A stretch of DNA of 64,000 nt, taken from NCBI GenBank assembly GCA_016874095.1, contig VGVH01000006.1, forward strand, positions 62,001 through 126,000, given 5' to 3'. This document shows, in pieces, positions 7,607-15,936 of this stretch. Below the pieces are notes generated by a model. It saw only the letters and a program-made list of their open reading frames with translations. It was not told the origin of the DNA and made no database searches. A program made the position numbers and the translations under genes. Each line of letters begins with the position of its first letter. Positions within the stretch are counted from its first letter, which is position 1. This DNA is from Gammaproteobacteria bacterium (GTDB lineage: Bacteria > Pseudomonadota > Gammaproteobacteria > Steroidobacterales > GCA-2729495).

Positions 7607-9796
7607 TCAGCGGGATTCGAAACGCCAGCCGAGGCCGATGCCGGCCTGGCGGGAATCGCCGGCGCGCACGTAGCGGCGGGCGGAATATTCGGGCGGCTCG
7701 TTGCCGAAGTAGAAGCCACGGGTGCCGTATTCCTCGTCCAGCAGATTGCGCACCCAGGCTTCGATCTCGAAGCCCGACCAGCGAAACCCGGCGCGGGCGT
7801 TGGCGAGCAGCACGTCGGGTTCGCGGCGATCGTCGCCCGTGCTCGCGTCGTAGTCGTAGCGGTAGCTGCCGCGGCCGGCGAGGTCCAGCCGCCCGAACCA
7901 GCCGCGCGGCACGTCGCGGCCGACGGCGAACGCGTAGCTCGCGCGCGGGGCATGGGGAAATTCGCTGCCGACCAGCCAGGGCGAGCTGCCTTGCGCGGCG
8001 GAAAACCGCTCGATCTCCGTGCGGAGCCAGGCCGCGGTAGCAGCGAGAAACCAGCCGTCGGCGAACTGCCGCTCGAAGCCGGCCTCGATGCCGAGGGAAT
8101 GCGCCGCCTCGGCGTTGTCGGTGAGGAACAGGAACGTGTTCGGGTCGCCCTCGCGGTACTGCAGTGGCACCTTCACCTGCATGTCGTGGCGCGTCTGCCA
8201 GAAGGCATGCACGCCGGATCGCCACGACCCGTCGCGCCCGGCGTGACGCCAGCCGCCTTCCCAGGCGATGAGTCGTTCGTCGTCGTAGTCGACCTGGTCT
8301 TCGTCCGGCTCGAAGCGGGCCAGCCCCGGGTTGAAGCCGCTCGCCCTGAAACCCCGGGCGATGCGCAGGTACAGATCGTCGTTCGCGCCGGCTGCGTGCA
8401 GCAGCGCCAGCTGGCCGCCCCACAGCCGGTCGAGCGGCGCGAACCGGGCCCCGCTGGCCGTGCCGGCGATGAGATCCTCCGCTTCGTCACTGTAGCGCGC
8501 GCTGCGACGTTCGAGCCGCGCGCCGGCGAGGAGGCGCGTGGCGGCCGTCAGCGGCCACTCCGCCTCGCCGAACACCGCGACCGTGTCGGCGCGGAACACG
8601 CTCTCGAGGCGTCGATCGGTCGGGTACGGGTCGCACCACCAGCTCTCATAGGGTGAGCCGGGCTCGGCGCAGAACGCGTCATCGACGTCGCCCAGGCCGA
8701 AGTCGATGACGCGATTGTCCTCGGCGAGACGCTGGAACCATGCACCCGCAAGCAGCGCCGGCCTGCCCTGCTCCGGAACGCTCGCCAGCCGCCATTCCTG
8801 GGTCCAGGTGCGCCGCTCGCGCCGCGTGTCCTGCCGGTAGCGGTAGACATGCGGGGCCCAGAGCGCGTCGTTGCCCCAGTCGGCATCGAAGGCGAAGTCC
8901 ATATCCGTTTCGGCCACGGTGGCGATGCCAGTGAGCTGCCAGTCGTCGCCGGCGACGCCGGTGTAGCGCAGCGCCACGGCATTGCTGGTCTGCGCATCGC
9001 GGCCAGGTTCGTCGCTGTAGGTCACCTGCCCGCCGCCCGGGCTCCAGGCGTCGTAGCCGTTGTCGAGATCGACATGCATCGCCACGAGGTCCAGCTGTCG
9101 CCCCGCGCCGTCCTGCCAGCGCAGCCGCGTGCGCAGCGTGAGTTCGTCGCGCCCGTTGCTGTCGTCCTCGCCGAGAAAGTCGTTGCGACGGAAGCCGTCC
9201 GACCGTGCATGTTGCGCGGTCGCCCGCCAGGTCAGCCGGTCGCCCTGCCCGGAAACCGGGCCGCCCGCCGCGAGTCCTGCAGTGAACAGGCCGTCGCTGC
9301 CGGCATCCGCCCGCAGCAGCAGCTCGGGTGTCGCGGCAGGCGCAATGGAGCGCAGATAGATGAGTCCGCCGAGCGCACTCGCCCCGTAGCGCGTGCCCTG
9401 GGGACCGCGCAGCACTTCCACCCGCTCGACATCGAACGTCGTCGCCACGGCGCCGAGACCCGAGAAGTCGATGTCGTCGATGAGGAATCCCACCGCGGCG
9501 TTGGGCGCGCCCTCGTACTGCTCGAGTTCGCCGACACCGCGAACCTGCAGGTAACGGGCCCGCGATCCCTCGCCCGAGGTGCCGAGGTTCGGCACGTGGG
9601 CAAGCAGTTCCTCGAAATGCTGGATGGCGACGCCGCTGATGTCGGACTCCTCCAGCACGGCGACGCTGGCCGCCGTGTCCTCGAGCGAGGCGCCGTCGCG
9701 CAGGCTGCCGGTAACGATGATCGTGCCGGTCTCGGCGGAGGCGCCAGCGGCCAGCAGCGCAAAGACCAGAAGCGGAGGTTTGAATCGGGCAGGCAT
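7607..9796 (-). CDS. TonB-dependent outer-membrane receptor, probably for thiamine
   Basis: A 729-residue TonB-dependent receptor. Residues 1-21 are a signal peptide (LLVFALLAAGASA). The TonB-box-like region is TGTIIVTGSL. The plug domain carries VPNLGTSGEGSRARYLQVRGVGELEQ and VERVEVLRGPQGTRYGASALGG. The rest is a 22-strand-type barrel with many aromatic-rich strands, ending in GIGLGWRFESR; the terminal residue is Arg and not the usual Phe. It is the first gene after a TPP riboswitch, followed by a thiamine-binding protein, PnuT and a kinase, so thiamine or a precursor is the likely substrate. The start is the ATG directly downstream of the riboswitch. Confidence 0.88.
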   Translation of the reverse strand: MPARFKPPLLVFALLAAGASAETGTIIVTGSLRDGASLEDTAASVAVLEESDISGVAIQHFEELLAHVPNLGTSGEGSRARYLQVRGVGELEQYEGAPNAAVGFLIDDIDFSGLGAVATTFDVERVEVLRGPQGTRYGASALGGLIYLRSIAPAATPELLLRADAGSDGLFTAGLAAGGPVSGQGDRLTWRATAQHARSDGFRRNDFLGEDDSNGRDELTLRTRLRWQDGAGRQLDLVAMHVDLDNGYDAWSPGGGQVTYSDEPGRDAQTSNAVALRYTGVAGDDWQLTGIATVAETDMDFAFDADWGNDALWAPHVYRYRQDTRRERRTWTQEWRLASVPEQGRPALLAGAWFQRLAEDNRVIDFGLGDVDDAFCAEPGSPYESWWCDPYPTDRRLESVFRADTVAVFGEAEWPLTAATRLLAGARLERRSARYSDEAEDLIAGTASGARFAPLDRLWGGQLALLHAAGANDDLYLRIARGFRASGFNPGLARFEPDEDQVDYDDERLIAWEGGWRHAGRDGSWRSGVHAFWQTRHDMQVKVPLQYREGDPNTFLFLTDNAEAAHSLGIEAGFERQFADGWFLAATAAWLRTEIERFSAAQGSSPWLVGSEFPHAPRASYAFAVGRDVPRGWFGRLDLAGRGSYRYDYDASTGDDRREPDVLLANARAGFRWSGFEIEAWVRNLLDEEYGTRGFYFGNEPPEYSARRYVRAGDSRQAGIGLGWRFESR

Positions 9797-9799
9797 GGT

Positions 9800-9890
9800 C
9801 CTGTTCCTACGCCGGTACTAACCGGATCAGGTTCAAAGGGTTCCCGTGGGCCGGGTCTCAGGCCTGTCGCGCAGGCCACCCCTCAGACGC
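9800..9890 (-). promoter_or_regulatory. TPP (THI-box) riboswitch
   Basis: On the minus strand the leader reads GAGGGGTGGCC, then CTGAGA, then ACCCTTTGAACCTGATC and GGTTAGTACCGGCGTAGG, the conserved thiamine pyrophosphate aptamer. It ends a few bases before the ATG of the TonB receptor, so control of translation initiation is likely. A TATATT -10-like box lies just upstream (plus 9896-9901). It should turn the four-gene uptake and kinase operon off when TPP is abundant. Confidence 0.95.
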
Positions 9891-9989
9891 GGCAAAATAT
9901 AGCACGCGGCAGGCCTGCCGGCCGCGATGCCCCGCGGCAGGGTTTCTGGTAAGGTCTGCCGCCTTTCGCGGCAGGCGAGGACGACAGCG

Positions 9990-10862
9990 ATGGCACCCGC
10001 AGGACACGGCTACAAGATCATCGACGCGGTCGTGAATATCTGGACCGAAGAGGCGCTACGCCAGCGCCCGGGCTGGGGCGCCGACTTCTTCGCCGGCAAG
10101 ATGAAGGCCGACCGCGACATGGTGTCGAACGCGATCAGCCTCGAGCAGATGATCGACATGCTCGACGAGGCAGGCATCGACATCGCCTTCCTGATCGCCG
10201 CGCGCTCGGGCCGACCGGGCCTACCCGGCTGCTACCACATGCCTTACGAAATCGTCGCGCGCGCCTGCGAGAAGTATCCGCAGCGCTTCCGCGGCCTCGC
10301 CGGCATCGACCCCTACACGGGCATGAAGGGCGTGCGGGAGTTCGAGTCGGCGGTGCGCAACCACGGCTTCGTCGGCGCGCACCTGTATCCGCACTGGTTC
10401 GAGCTGGCGCCGGATCATGCGAAGTACTACCCGTTCTACGCGAAGTGCGTGGAACTCGACGTGCCGATCCAGATGCAGGTCGGCCAGTCGATGATCTACG
10501 CGGCCGACTTCCCCTGCCGCAGCGTCGGACGCCCGATCGCGCTCGACGGCGTGGCCTGCGACTTCCCGGAACTGAAGCTGATCGGCATCCACGTCGGCAT
10601 CCCCTGGACCGACGAGATGATCGCGATGGCCTGGAAGCACAAGAACGTCTACATCGGCTGCGACGCCCACCGGCCGAAGTACTGGCCGGACGCCTTCAGG
10701 AAGTACATCAACTCCTTCGGCCAGGACAAGGTCATCTTCGGCACCGACTTCCCCGTGCTGCCGTTCAGGCGCACGGTCGAGGACATCGACGACATCGGCT
10801 TCAAGCCCGAAGCCCGCCGCAAGCTGATGCGCGACAACACCGCCCGCCTCTACACCCTGTAG
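9990..10862 (+). CDS. Amidohydrolase-2 family protein with altered N-terminal metal motif
   Basis: A 290-residue TIM-barrel protein of the amidohydrolase-2 family. ATG 9990 follows a GGCGAGG ribosome-binding site; an in-frame extension to 9927 lacks one. The usual N-terminal metal motif (D-x-H-x-H) reads IIDAVVNIW, so both histidines are replaced. The later conserved parts are kept: AGIDPYTG, GFVGAHLYPHW, LIGIHVGIPW, NVYIGCDAH and the strand-8 IFGTDFPVLP. A role as hydrolase or decarboxylase on a small carboxylate or ring substrate is usual for the family; here the metal site must differ. It stands alone between the divergent thiamine operon and the RAYT element, and its stop codon TAG lies inside a REP sequence. 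Confidence 0.75.
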   Translation: MAPAGHGYKIIDAVVNIWTEEALRQRPGWGADFFAGKMKADRDMVSNAISLEQMIDMLDEAGIDIAFLIAARSGRPGLPGCYHMPYEIVARACEKYPQRFRGLAGIDPYTGMKGVREFESAVRNHGFVGAHLYPHWFELAPDHAKYYPFYAKCVELDVPIQMQVGQSMIYAADFPCRSVGRPIALDGVACDFPELKLIGIHVGIPWTDEMIAMAWKHKNVYIGCDAHRPKYWPDAFRKYINSFGQDKVIFGTDFPVLPFRRTVEDIDDIGFKPEARRKLMRDNTARLYTL

Positions 10863-10895
10863 GAGCGGCGGGTAGGAGCGGCGCAAGCCGCGACC
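10858..10895 (+). repeat. REP element, 3' side of the amidohydrolase, partly duplicated
   Basis: GTAGGAGCGGCG occurs twice in tandem, the second as the full GTAGGAGCGGCGCAAGCCGC followed by GACC. The first copy supplies the TAG stop of the amidohydrolase gene. The same sequence flanks the other side of the RAYT gene. Confidence 0.88.
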
Positions 10896-10923
10896 GTCCG
10901 CGAAATCTTTCCCTCCAACCCCC

Positions 10924-11409
10924 TCACAACAACTCCCCCAACGAAATCTCCCACGCACAATCCCAATGCGGGTATCGCCAATGGCTGTCGACCAGTCCGG
11001 CGCGCACGGGATTCCCGATGAGATAGCGTGCCGCGGCAGCGACATCCGCCTCGCGCCGGACCGCCCGGTCGTAGTAGCCCGCCTGCCAGAGCGGCGCGGC
11101 GACGCCAAAGGCGCTGCACAGGGCCCGCGATGACCGCGCCTTCACCAGACGCACCGCGTCTGCCAGCGAGATGGTCTGCGGCCGCATGAGCCAGTGCACA
11201 TGGTCGGGCATCACGACGAAAGCGAGCGTCCCGGCCTGCCCTGCCACGTCGAGATCGCGCAACTTGCCGATCAGCAGGCGCGCTGCCTCGAAGGACCGGA
11301 ACACGGGTTGTCTTCGCTGCGTCACGAAAGTCAGGACATAGGCATGGCCGGCCAGGCTGACCCGACCATTGCGCAGCGCGGCGACTCCACGGTCTCGGTG
11401 CAGGACCAT
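10924..11409 (-). CDS. REP-associated tyrosine transposase (RAYT, Y1_Tnp/TnpA_REP)
   Basis: A 161-residue HUH-family single-strand transposase. The metal-binding HUH motif is MPDHVHWL (His70, His72) and the nucleophile region is GYYDRAVRRE (Tyr112/113), preceded by LWQ. The C-terminal ARYLIGNPVRAGLV is the classic RAYT ending. RAYTs are domesticated IS200/IS605 relatives that act on REP sequences rather than moving themselves. The gene is bracketed by REP copies at 10858-10895 and 11538-11603, with more family members at 26057-26127 and 30063-30089. Start choice: ATG 11409; the conserved domain begins about 12 residues in. Confidence 0.9.
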   Translation of the reverse strand: MVLHRDRGVAALRNGRVSLAGHAYVLTFVTQRRQPVFRSFEAARLLIGKLRDLDVAGQAGTLAFVVMPDHVHWLMRPQTISLADAVRLVKARSSRALCSAFGVAAPLWQAGYYDRAVRREADVAAAARYLIGNPVRAGLVDSHWRYPHWDCAWEISLGELL

Positions 11410-11497
11410 CGCGCCATTGAAGCGCAGGGTTGCGTCGGTGGCCGGCAGCGAATCCGGTCAGTTCGTCGTGAAATGTGGGTTGATGTTTGGCGGGGTC

Positions 11498-11545
11498 GCG
11501 GGTGACCGGGTCGCGGGTGGCGGGTCGCGGGTCGCGGGGTCGCGG
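11498..11545. repeat. GGGTCGCGGG direct-repeat tract next to a REPIN
   Basis: Several imperfect, closely spaced copies of GGGTCGCGGG with short insertions (GTGACC, TGGC) lead directly into the left arm of the REPIN, whose outer end is GGTCGCGGC. This looks like repeated partial duplication of a REP end. A shorter relative lies at 14599-14622. Confidence 0.7.
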
Positions 11546-11603
11546 CTTGCGCCGCTCCTACAATCGGACGGAACGCCTTGTAGGAGCGGCGCAAGCCGCG
11601 ACC
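11538..11603. repeat. REPIN: two REPs in perfect inverted orientation
   Basis: Left arm 11538-11563 and right arm 11578-11603 are perfect 26-bp inverted repeats (core GTAGGAGCGGCGCAAGCCGC) separated by 14 bp. It ends one base before the stop codon of the methyltransferase gene and can form a long hairpin in its transcript, so it may protect or terminate that mRNA as well as being a RAYT substrate. Confidence 0.92.
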
Positions 11604-11604
11604 G

Positions 11605-12495
11605 TCATCCGTTGCGCAGACCGCCGATCCCGATCTCGGCGCGAAGCCAGTACGCCACGCCGAGCAGGCGGTCGACGGGCAGCAGGTTCAACGCGGCCAC
11701 GGCGGCGCGGATGCGCCAGTTGAAATCAGCCTGTTGCGACAGGTAGGCCACCTGCGCGGTGCTGCGGATCGGGTTGTAGCGGGTCACGACCGGCTGACCG
11801 CAAACGCGCTCGCCGAACTGCGCGAGCGACGCCCGCGTGAACAGGTTGATGTGACCCGGGAAAGTCGGCGGCTTCTTTTCGCCACGCAGGAAATCCTGCA
11901 CGCGTGCGCGCCAGGCAAGCCCCGCCTCGTTCGGCACCTCGACCAGCAGGCGCGAGCCGGGCGGCGATCCGCGATGCAGTCGCGCGAGCAGGCGGCCGGG
12001 CCAGGTGACATGCTCGAGGACGTTGTCCATGAGTATCAGCGCTCGCTTTCCCTGCTGCCGGACCGCTGCGAGGGCGCTGTCCGTCGCCTGATCGGGCTCA
12101 GCCCCGTACACCTCGAACCCGGACTCGCGCAGCACCTTGGCGAAGTAATCGCGGGGCTCCACAAGGAGGATTCGCGTTGCCGGCGAGCGGCGCCGGATGG
12201 CAGCGGCGACACTGCCGATACCGGGCCCCAGCTCGACGAAAGCCATGCCGGGCGTGAGGTGCCGCAGCACCCAGCCAGCTTTCTCGTCCGCCACGGCATC
12301 GAACACGGCACGGGCTGCAGCATAGGCCTTGTATGGCGCGGCGAAGTCCTCGTCGTCGCGCGCCAGTTCGCTCGTGTAGGGAGAGAGCCAGCCGCCGCCA
12401 CAGCCCGCGCAGCGGTGCCACTCGAGCGAGTCGTAGCGCAGGAAGACTGCCGAAGCAGCACCTGACTCACAGATCGGACAGGCGTGGGCAGTCAT
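11605..12495 (-). CDS. Class I SAM-dependent methyltransferase with N-terminal zinc ribbon
   Basis: A 296-residue methyltransferase. The N-terminus holds two Cys pairs (CPICES and CAGCGG), a zinc-ribbon seen in surface-sugar methyltransferases. SAM motif I is FVELGPGIGSVAA, followed by ILLVEPRDY, and the post-I/IV region is ALILMDNVLEHVTWPGRLL, a typical Methyltransf_23 pattern. The C-terminal part (TRYNPIRSTAQVAYLSQQAD) is less conserved. ATG 12495 overlaps the TGA of the upstream GT9 gene by 4 bp (ATGA), so the two are translationally coupled. It probably methylates a sugar in the polymer or glycolipid made by this region. Confidence 0.8.
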   Translation of the reverse strand: MTAHACPICESGAASAVFLRYDSLEWHRCAGCGGGWLSPYTSELARDDEDFAAPYKAYAAARAVFDAVADEKAGWVLRHLTPGMAFVELGPGIGSVAAAIRRRSPATRILLVEPRDYFAKVLRESGFEVYGAEPDQATDSALAAVRQQGKRALILMDNVLEHVTWPGRLLARLHRGSPPGSRLLVEVPNEAGLAWRARVQDFLRGEKKPPTFPGHINLFTRASLAQFGERVCGQPVVTRYNPIRSTAQVAYLSQQADFNWRIRAAVAALNLLPVDRLLGVAYWLRAEIGIGGLRNG

Positions 12496-13646
12496 GCCAG
12501 TGAACCCTCCAGGCTCAGGATTGCAGCGAGCACGGGCGCGCTCGCCAGGTCGCGCATGCAGGCGACATCGTGCGGACAGGGCGGCAGGCGGCCGCCAGCA
12601 ACGCAGGGACTGCAGGGCAGGCCGAGACGCACCAGCCGGTGCCGCGGCCCGCGCGGCGCCCACTTGCGCCAGAGCCCGGGACCGAAGAGCGCCACCGTCG
12701 GTGTGCCGAGCGCTGCCGCAATGTGCAGCACGCCGGAGTCCGGTCCGAGCGCGAAGCGCGCACGCGCAAGGATCGCGGCAGTCTGCGCCAGCGTCGTGCG
12801 GCCCGTCATATCGATCACTAGCGGGCTGCGGCCCACTGCGGCCGCGATCGCCGCGCCGGCTTCGATCGCATCGGTGCCGCCGACTATCGCCACCCGGTAA
12901 CCGCGGCCAAGCAACATTACCGCGACCTCGCCGTAGCGCTCCACGGGCCAGAGCCGGAAGCTGCCGCCTGCGGCGGGAATGATGACGGCCAGCGGCGCCC
13001 CTGCGGTACGCATGAGCGCACCATCGGCCCAGGCGAGATCTGCAGCGGTCGCCTCGAGGAAGGGCTCCCCTGGCTCCTGCGCGGCATTCGCACCCGTGAC
13101 CGCGTTCACGAGATCCAGGAAGCAGTCGACCTCGCAGCGTCCCTCGTCATGGGCGACAGGATGCGTACGCAGCGCCTCGCGATCGAGCGAGTCGAAGCCG
13201 CAGATCCAGCGCGGCGACAGCAGGCGGGCGAGCAACGCCGGGAAACAGTGGTACTGCTCCGTATCGATCACCAGGTCGTAGCGTCGGCGCCGCAACTGGC
13301 GCAGGGTCGCGGCTGGCGACTCGTCATAGAGCAGCGTGGCACAGGGCGCCGCGCCGATGCGCAACCCGGCGACGTTGCGCCGCTCGGCCAGCACGTCGAC
13401 GGCGGCATCCGGCCAGGCGCGGCTGAGAGCCGCGAGCGCCGGCCGCAGCAGGACCGCATCGCCGAGCCCGCCCGGGCGGATGACGAGCACCCTGCGCACT
13501 TGCGCAGACGGCAGGGGCGCGCCATCCGTGCCCGTGCGCCCCGGCCGCGGCGCCATCCGGCAGAGGGCGGGACCGATTCGATGATCGAGCAACTGGAGCC
13601 AGCGCAACCGCAGCGGTACGGCAGTCGCGACGGACGTGACGGCCAT
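12492..13646 (-). CDS. Glycosyltransferase family 9 (heptosyltransferase-like)
   Basis: A 384-residue GT-B enzyme. The N-terminal Rossmann domain has VLVIRPGGLGDAVLLRPALAAL, the GT9 signature, and the C-terminal domain has the nucleotide-sugar binding part FALGPDSGVLHIAAALGTPTVALFGPG. A Cys-containing segment near the end (LPCSPCVAGGRLPPCPHDVACM) may bind a metal and is seen in other GT9 members. The first 45 residues before the Rossmann fold are basic and variable. It is coupled to the downstream methyltransferase and lies 21 bp after the UbiA-type gene. The donor may be a heptose or another NDP-sugar; the sequence does not decide. Confidence 0.85.
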   Translation of the reverse strand: MAVTSVATAVPLRLRWLQLLDHRIGPALCRMAPRPGRTGTDGAPLPSAQVRRVLVIRPGGLGDAVLLRPALAALSRAWPDAAVDVLAERRNVAGLRIGAAPCATLLYDESPAATLRQLRRRRYDLVIDTEQYHCFPALLARLLSPRWICGFDSLDREALRTHPVAHDEGRCEVDCFLDLVNAVTGANAAQEPGEPFLEATAADLAWADGALMRTAGAPLAVIIPAAGGSFRLWPVERYGEVAVMLLGRGYRVAIVGGTDAIEAGAAIAAAVGRSPLVIDMTGRTTLAQTAAILARARFALGPDSGVLHIAAALGTPTVALFGPGLWRKWAPRGPRHRLVRLGLPCSPCVAGGRLPPCPHDVACMRDLASAPVLAAILSLEGSLA

Positions 13647-13667
13647 GGCAGATCGACGGCGCCGCGC

Positions 13668-14567
13668 TCAGCGCAGCATGCCCTCAGCAGCTGCAAACAG
13701 CCCCGCCATGGCGGCGATCACGGCGTAGCTGACACGGTCGCGCAGCGCGAATACCACTGGATCGTGGTGCAGCTCGCTGCGCAGCGCGAATATCCAAACC
13801 CGCATGACCCAGTAGAACAGCAGCGGGCACAGCAGCCAGAGGAATTCCGGCGACACATAGTGGGCGCGGATCGGCTCGCTGCCGACATACAGCGCGAGAA
13901 CGAGCACGGCCAGGCCGCCGGAGGCCGGCCCGATCGCGCCGAATGCCGCGCGATCAGAGCGCCGATAGGCGCGGTTCCCGTCGCGCTCGGCCTGCCCGGC
14001 GTGCAGCGCGTCGAGTTCCGCGATGCGTTTGGCAAACGCCATCGAAACGAAGAAGAACATCGCGAAGATCATGAGCCAGGACGACACGGCGATGTCCACG
14101 GCGGCACCTCCGGCGAGCAGTCGCATCCCGTACAGCGCCGCGAGCACCATGACATCGACCACCAGCAGCCGGCGGAAGAATTTCGAGTAGGCCAGCGCGA
14201 GGATCAGGTAGGCGAGCAACATCAGCCCGAACGGGCGGTTGATCACCGCGAAGGCGATCCACAGGCCGATAGCCAGCAGCGCCGCCGCGACGACCGACGC
14301 CGTCACCGGGCTCAGCCGACCTGACGCGAGCGCCCTGCCCTGCTTGGCCGGATGGCGACGATCCGCCTCGAGGTCAATCAGGTCGTTCAGCAGATAGTTG
14401 CCGGATGCCGTGAGCGAGAAGGCGAGAAACGCGACCAGCAGGGCCAGGTAGACCTGCGGTTCGCCCGCCACCTGGGCAGTTGCCGCAGGGACGAGCAGCA
14501 GCAGGTTCTTCGCCCACTGGTGCAGGCGCAGGCTTTCGACCAGCGGAGGCAGCGTTGGCAACGGCAC
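13668..14567 (-). CDS. UbiA-family prenyltransferase (DPPR synthase-like)
   Basis: A 299-residue integral membrane protein with about nine hydrophobic segments. The first Asp-rich motif is NYLLNDLIDLEADRRHPAK, the Mg-diphosphate site of UbiA enzymes, and the second conserved region is LAYSKFFRRLLVVDVMVLA. The opening LRLHQWAKNLLLLVPAA resembles decaprenyl-phosphate phosphoribosyltransferase, the enzyme that makes prenyl-phospho-pentose donors for arabinan-type sugars. The setting beside a GT9 and away from quinone genes fits a lipid-linked sugar donor more than ubiquinone synthesis; this is inference. The start is GTG at 14567. Confidence 0.8.
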   Translation of the reverse strand: MPLPTLPPLVESLRLHQWAKNLLLLVPAATAQVAGEPQVYLALLVAFLAFSLTASGNYLLNDLIDLEADRRHPAKQGRALASGRLSPVTASVVAAALLAIGLWIAFAVINRPFGLMLLAYLILALAYSKFFRRLLVVDVMVLAALYGMRLLAGGAAVDIAVSSWLMIFAMFFFVSMAFAKRIAELDALHAGQAERDGNRAYRRSDRAAFGAIGPASGGLAVLVLALYVGSEPIRAHYVSPEFLWLLCPLLFYWVMRVWIFALRSELHHDPVVFALRDRVSYAVIAAMAGLFAAAEGMLR

Positions 14568-14595
14568 CAGGAGCTCCGGAGCGGCTATGCGGCAA

Positions 14596-14650
14596 TTCTA
14601 ACGGGTCGCGGCTTGCGGGTCGCGGCCCACGGTCCCGCGCCCCGCAACCC
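14596..14650. repeat. Degenerate REP-like sequence between UbiA and CoA-transferase genes
   Basis: GGGTCGCGGCTTGCGGGTCGCGG resembles the outer part of the REP arm fused to a second copy, without the GTAGGAGC head. No gene lies in the 100 bp between the two coding regions. Confidence 0.5.
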
Positions 14651-14667
14651 CGCTCCAACCCGTCACC

Positions 14668-15864
14668 TCAATCCGCCCGGGCGGCAGCGCCCTTGCTGAC
14701 GAGCAGGTTGATTTCGGCATCGCTGTAGCCGGCCTCGCGCAGCACTTCGGCGCTGTGCTCGCCGAGTCGCGGCTGCAGCCGCCGGACATCTGTCGGCGTT
14801 GCCGAGAACGTCATGGGGAAGCGTGTCATGCGCAGCCGCCCTTCCGTCGGGTGTTCGACCTCCTGCCAGAAGCCGACCGCCTCCAGGTGCGGGTCGTGCA
14901 CCAGGCCTTCCAGCGAATTGACGACGATGGTCGGTACGCTCGTCTCGCCGAAGAGGTCCAGCCACTCCTGCGTGGTGCGCGTGGCCATCGTCTTCGCCGT
15001 CTCGCTGTAGGTGTCGTCGATGTTGGTGACGCGATCGGAGAGCGTCCGGAAGCGCGCATCGGCCAGCAGGTCGGTGCGACCCGAGAGCTTGCAGAAGGTC
15101 TCCCAGTGGCTGTCGAGGTACGGAAGGATGGCGATGTAGCCGTCCTTCGTCCGGTAGGGCTTGCGGTGATGGCTCATGAGCCTGGTGTACCCCGCCGTGC
15201 CGAGCGGCGGCTCGAAGGACATGCCCCAGAGGTGCTCGGCCATCACGAAATACACCATCGTCTCGAACATCGGCACTTCGATTTCCTGGCCCTGGCCCGT
15301 GCGCTCGCGGCAGTAGAGCGCCGCGGTGACGGCCTGCACGACCGCCATCGCCGTGGTCTTGTCGGCAACGACCGTGGGCAGGTAGCGCGGCTCGCCGAGC
15401 ACCATTTCGTTCAGCATGGCGATGCCACTCACCGCCTGGATAGAATCGTCGAGCGCGCCGCGGCTGCCGTAGGGGCCATTGCGGCCGTAACCGTAGGTGC
15501 CGCAGTAGATGATCTGCGGGTTGGCCGCCTTGAAGTCGCTGTAGGCGAGGCCCAGCTTGTCCATCACCTGCGGGCGGTTGTTGTGGATGACGACATCGCA
15601 ACTCCCGGCGATGCGCAGCACCGCCGCACGCGCCTCGGGCTGCTTGAGATCGAGCACGATGCTGCGCTTGTTGCGGTTGCAGGTGAGGTACAGCGCCGCC
15701 ATGCCGGGGTTGCGGTACGCGCCGAGCGAGCGGTTGGAATCGCCGCGCGGCGGTTCGACCTTGATCACCTCGGCGCCCATGTCCGCCAGGATCTGGCAGG
15801 CCCAGGGGCCGAGCACGACGGCGGTCATCTCCAGTATGCGGACACCCGCGAGTGGGCCGGCCAT
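14668..15864 (-). CDS. CaiB/BaiF (class III) CoA-transferase
   Basis: A 398-residue cytoplasmic enzyme that moves CoA between acyl groups. The N-terminal LAGVRILEMTAVVLGPWACQILADMGAEVIKVEPP and KRSIVLDLKQPEARA are family hallmarks. The catalytic Asp lies in GALDDSIQAVSG (Asp139), followed by the usual swap-dimer region LPTVVADKTTAMAVVQAVTAAL. Full family length. The substrate cannot be told from sequence. It is preceded by 70 bp from the TPR gene and is probably unrelated to the polysaccharide genes around it, although it is on the same strand and could be read through. Confidence 0.9.
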   Translation of the reverse strand: MAGPLAGVRILEMTAVVLGPWACQILADMGAEVIKVEPPRGDSNRSLGAYRNPGMAALYLTCNRNKRSIVLDLKQPEARAAVLRIAGSCDVVIHNNRPQVMDKLGLAYSDFKAANPQIIYCGTYGYGRNGPYGSRGALDDSIQAVSGIAMLNEMVLGEPRYLPTVVADKTTAMAVVQAVTAALYCRERTGQGQEIEVPMFETMVYFVMAEHLWGMSFEPPLGTAGYTRLMSHHRKPYRTKDGYIAILPYLDSHWETFCKLSGRTDLLADARFRTLSDRVTNIDDTYSETAKTMATRTTQEWLDLFGETSVPTIVVNSLEGLVHDPHLEAVGFWQEVEHPTEGRLRMTRFPMTFSATPTDVRRLQPRLGEHSAEVLREAGYSDAEINLLVSKGAAARAD

Positions 15865-15936
15865 GGTGGGTCCCTGGAAAATGACGCGGCGCGAAATATG
15901 CCGAGCGCGGTCCGGGGTGTCAGACGCAGGCCGCGC

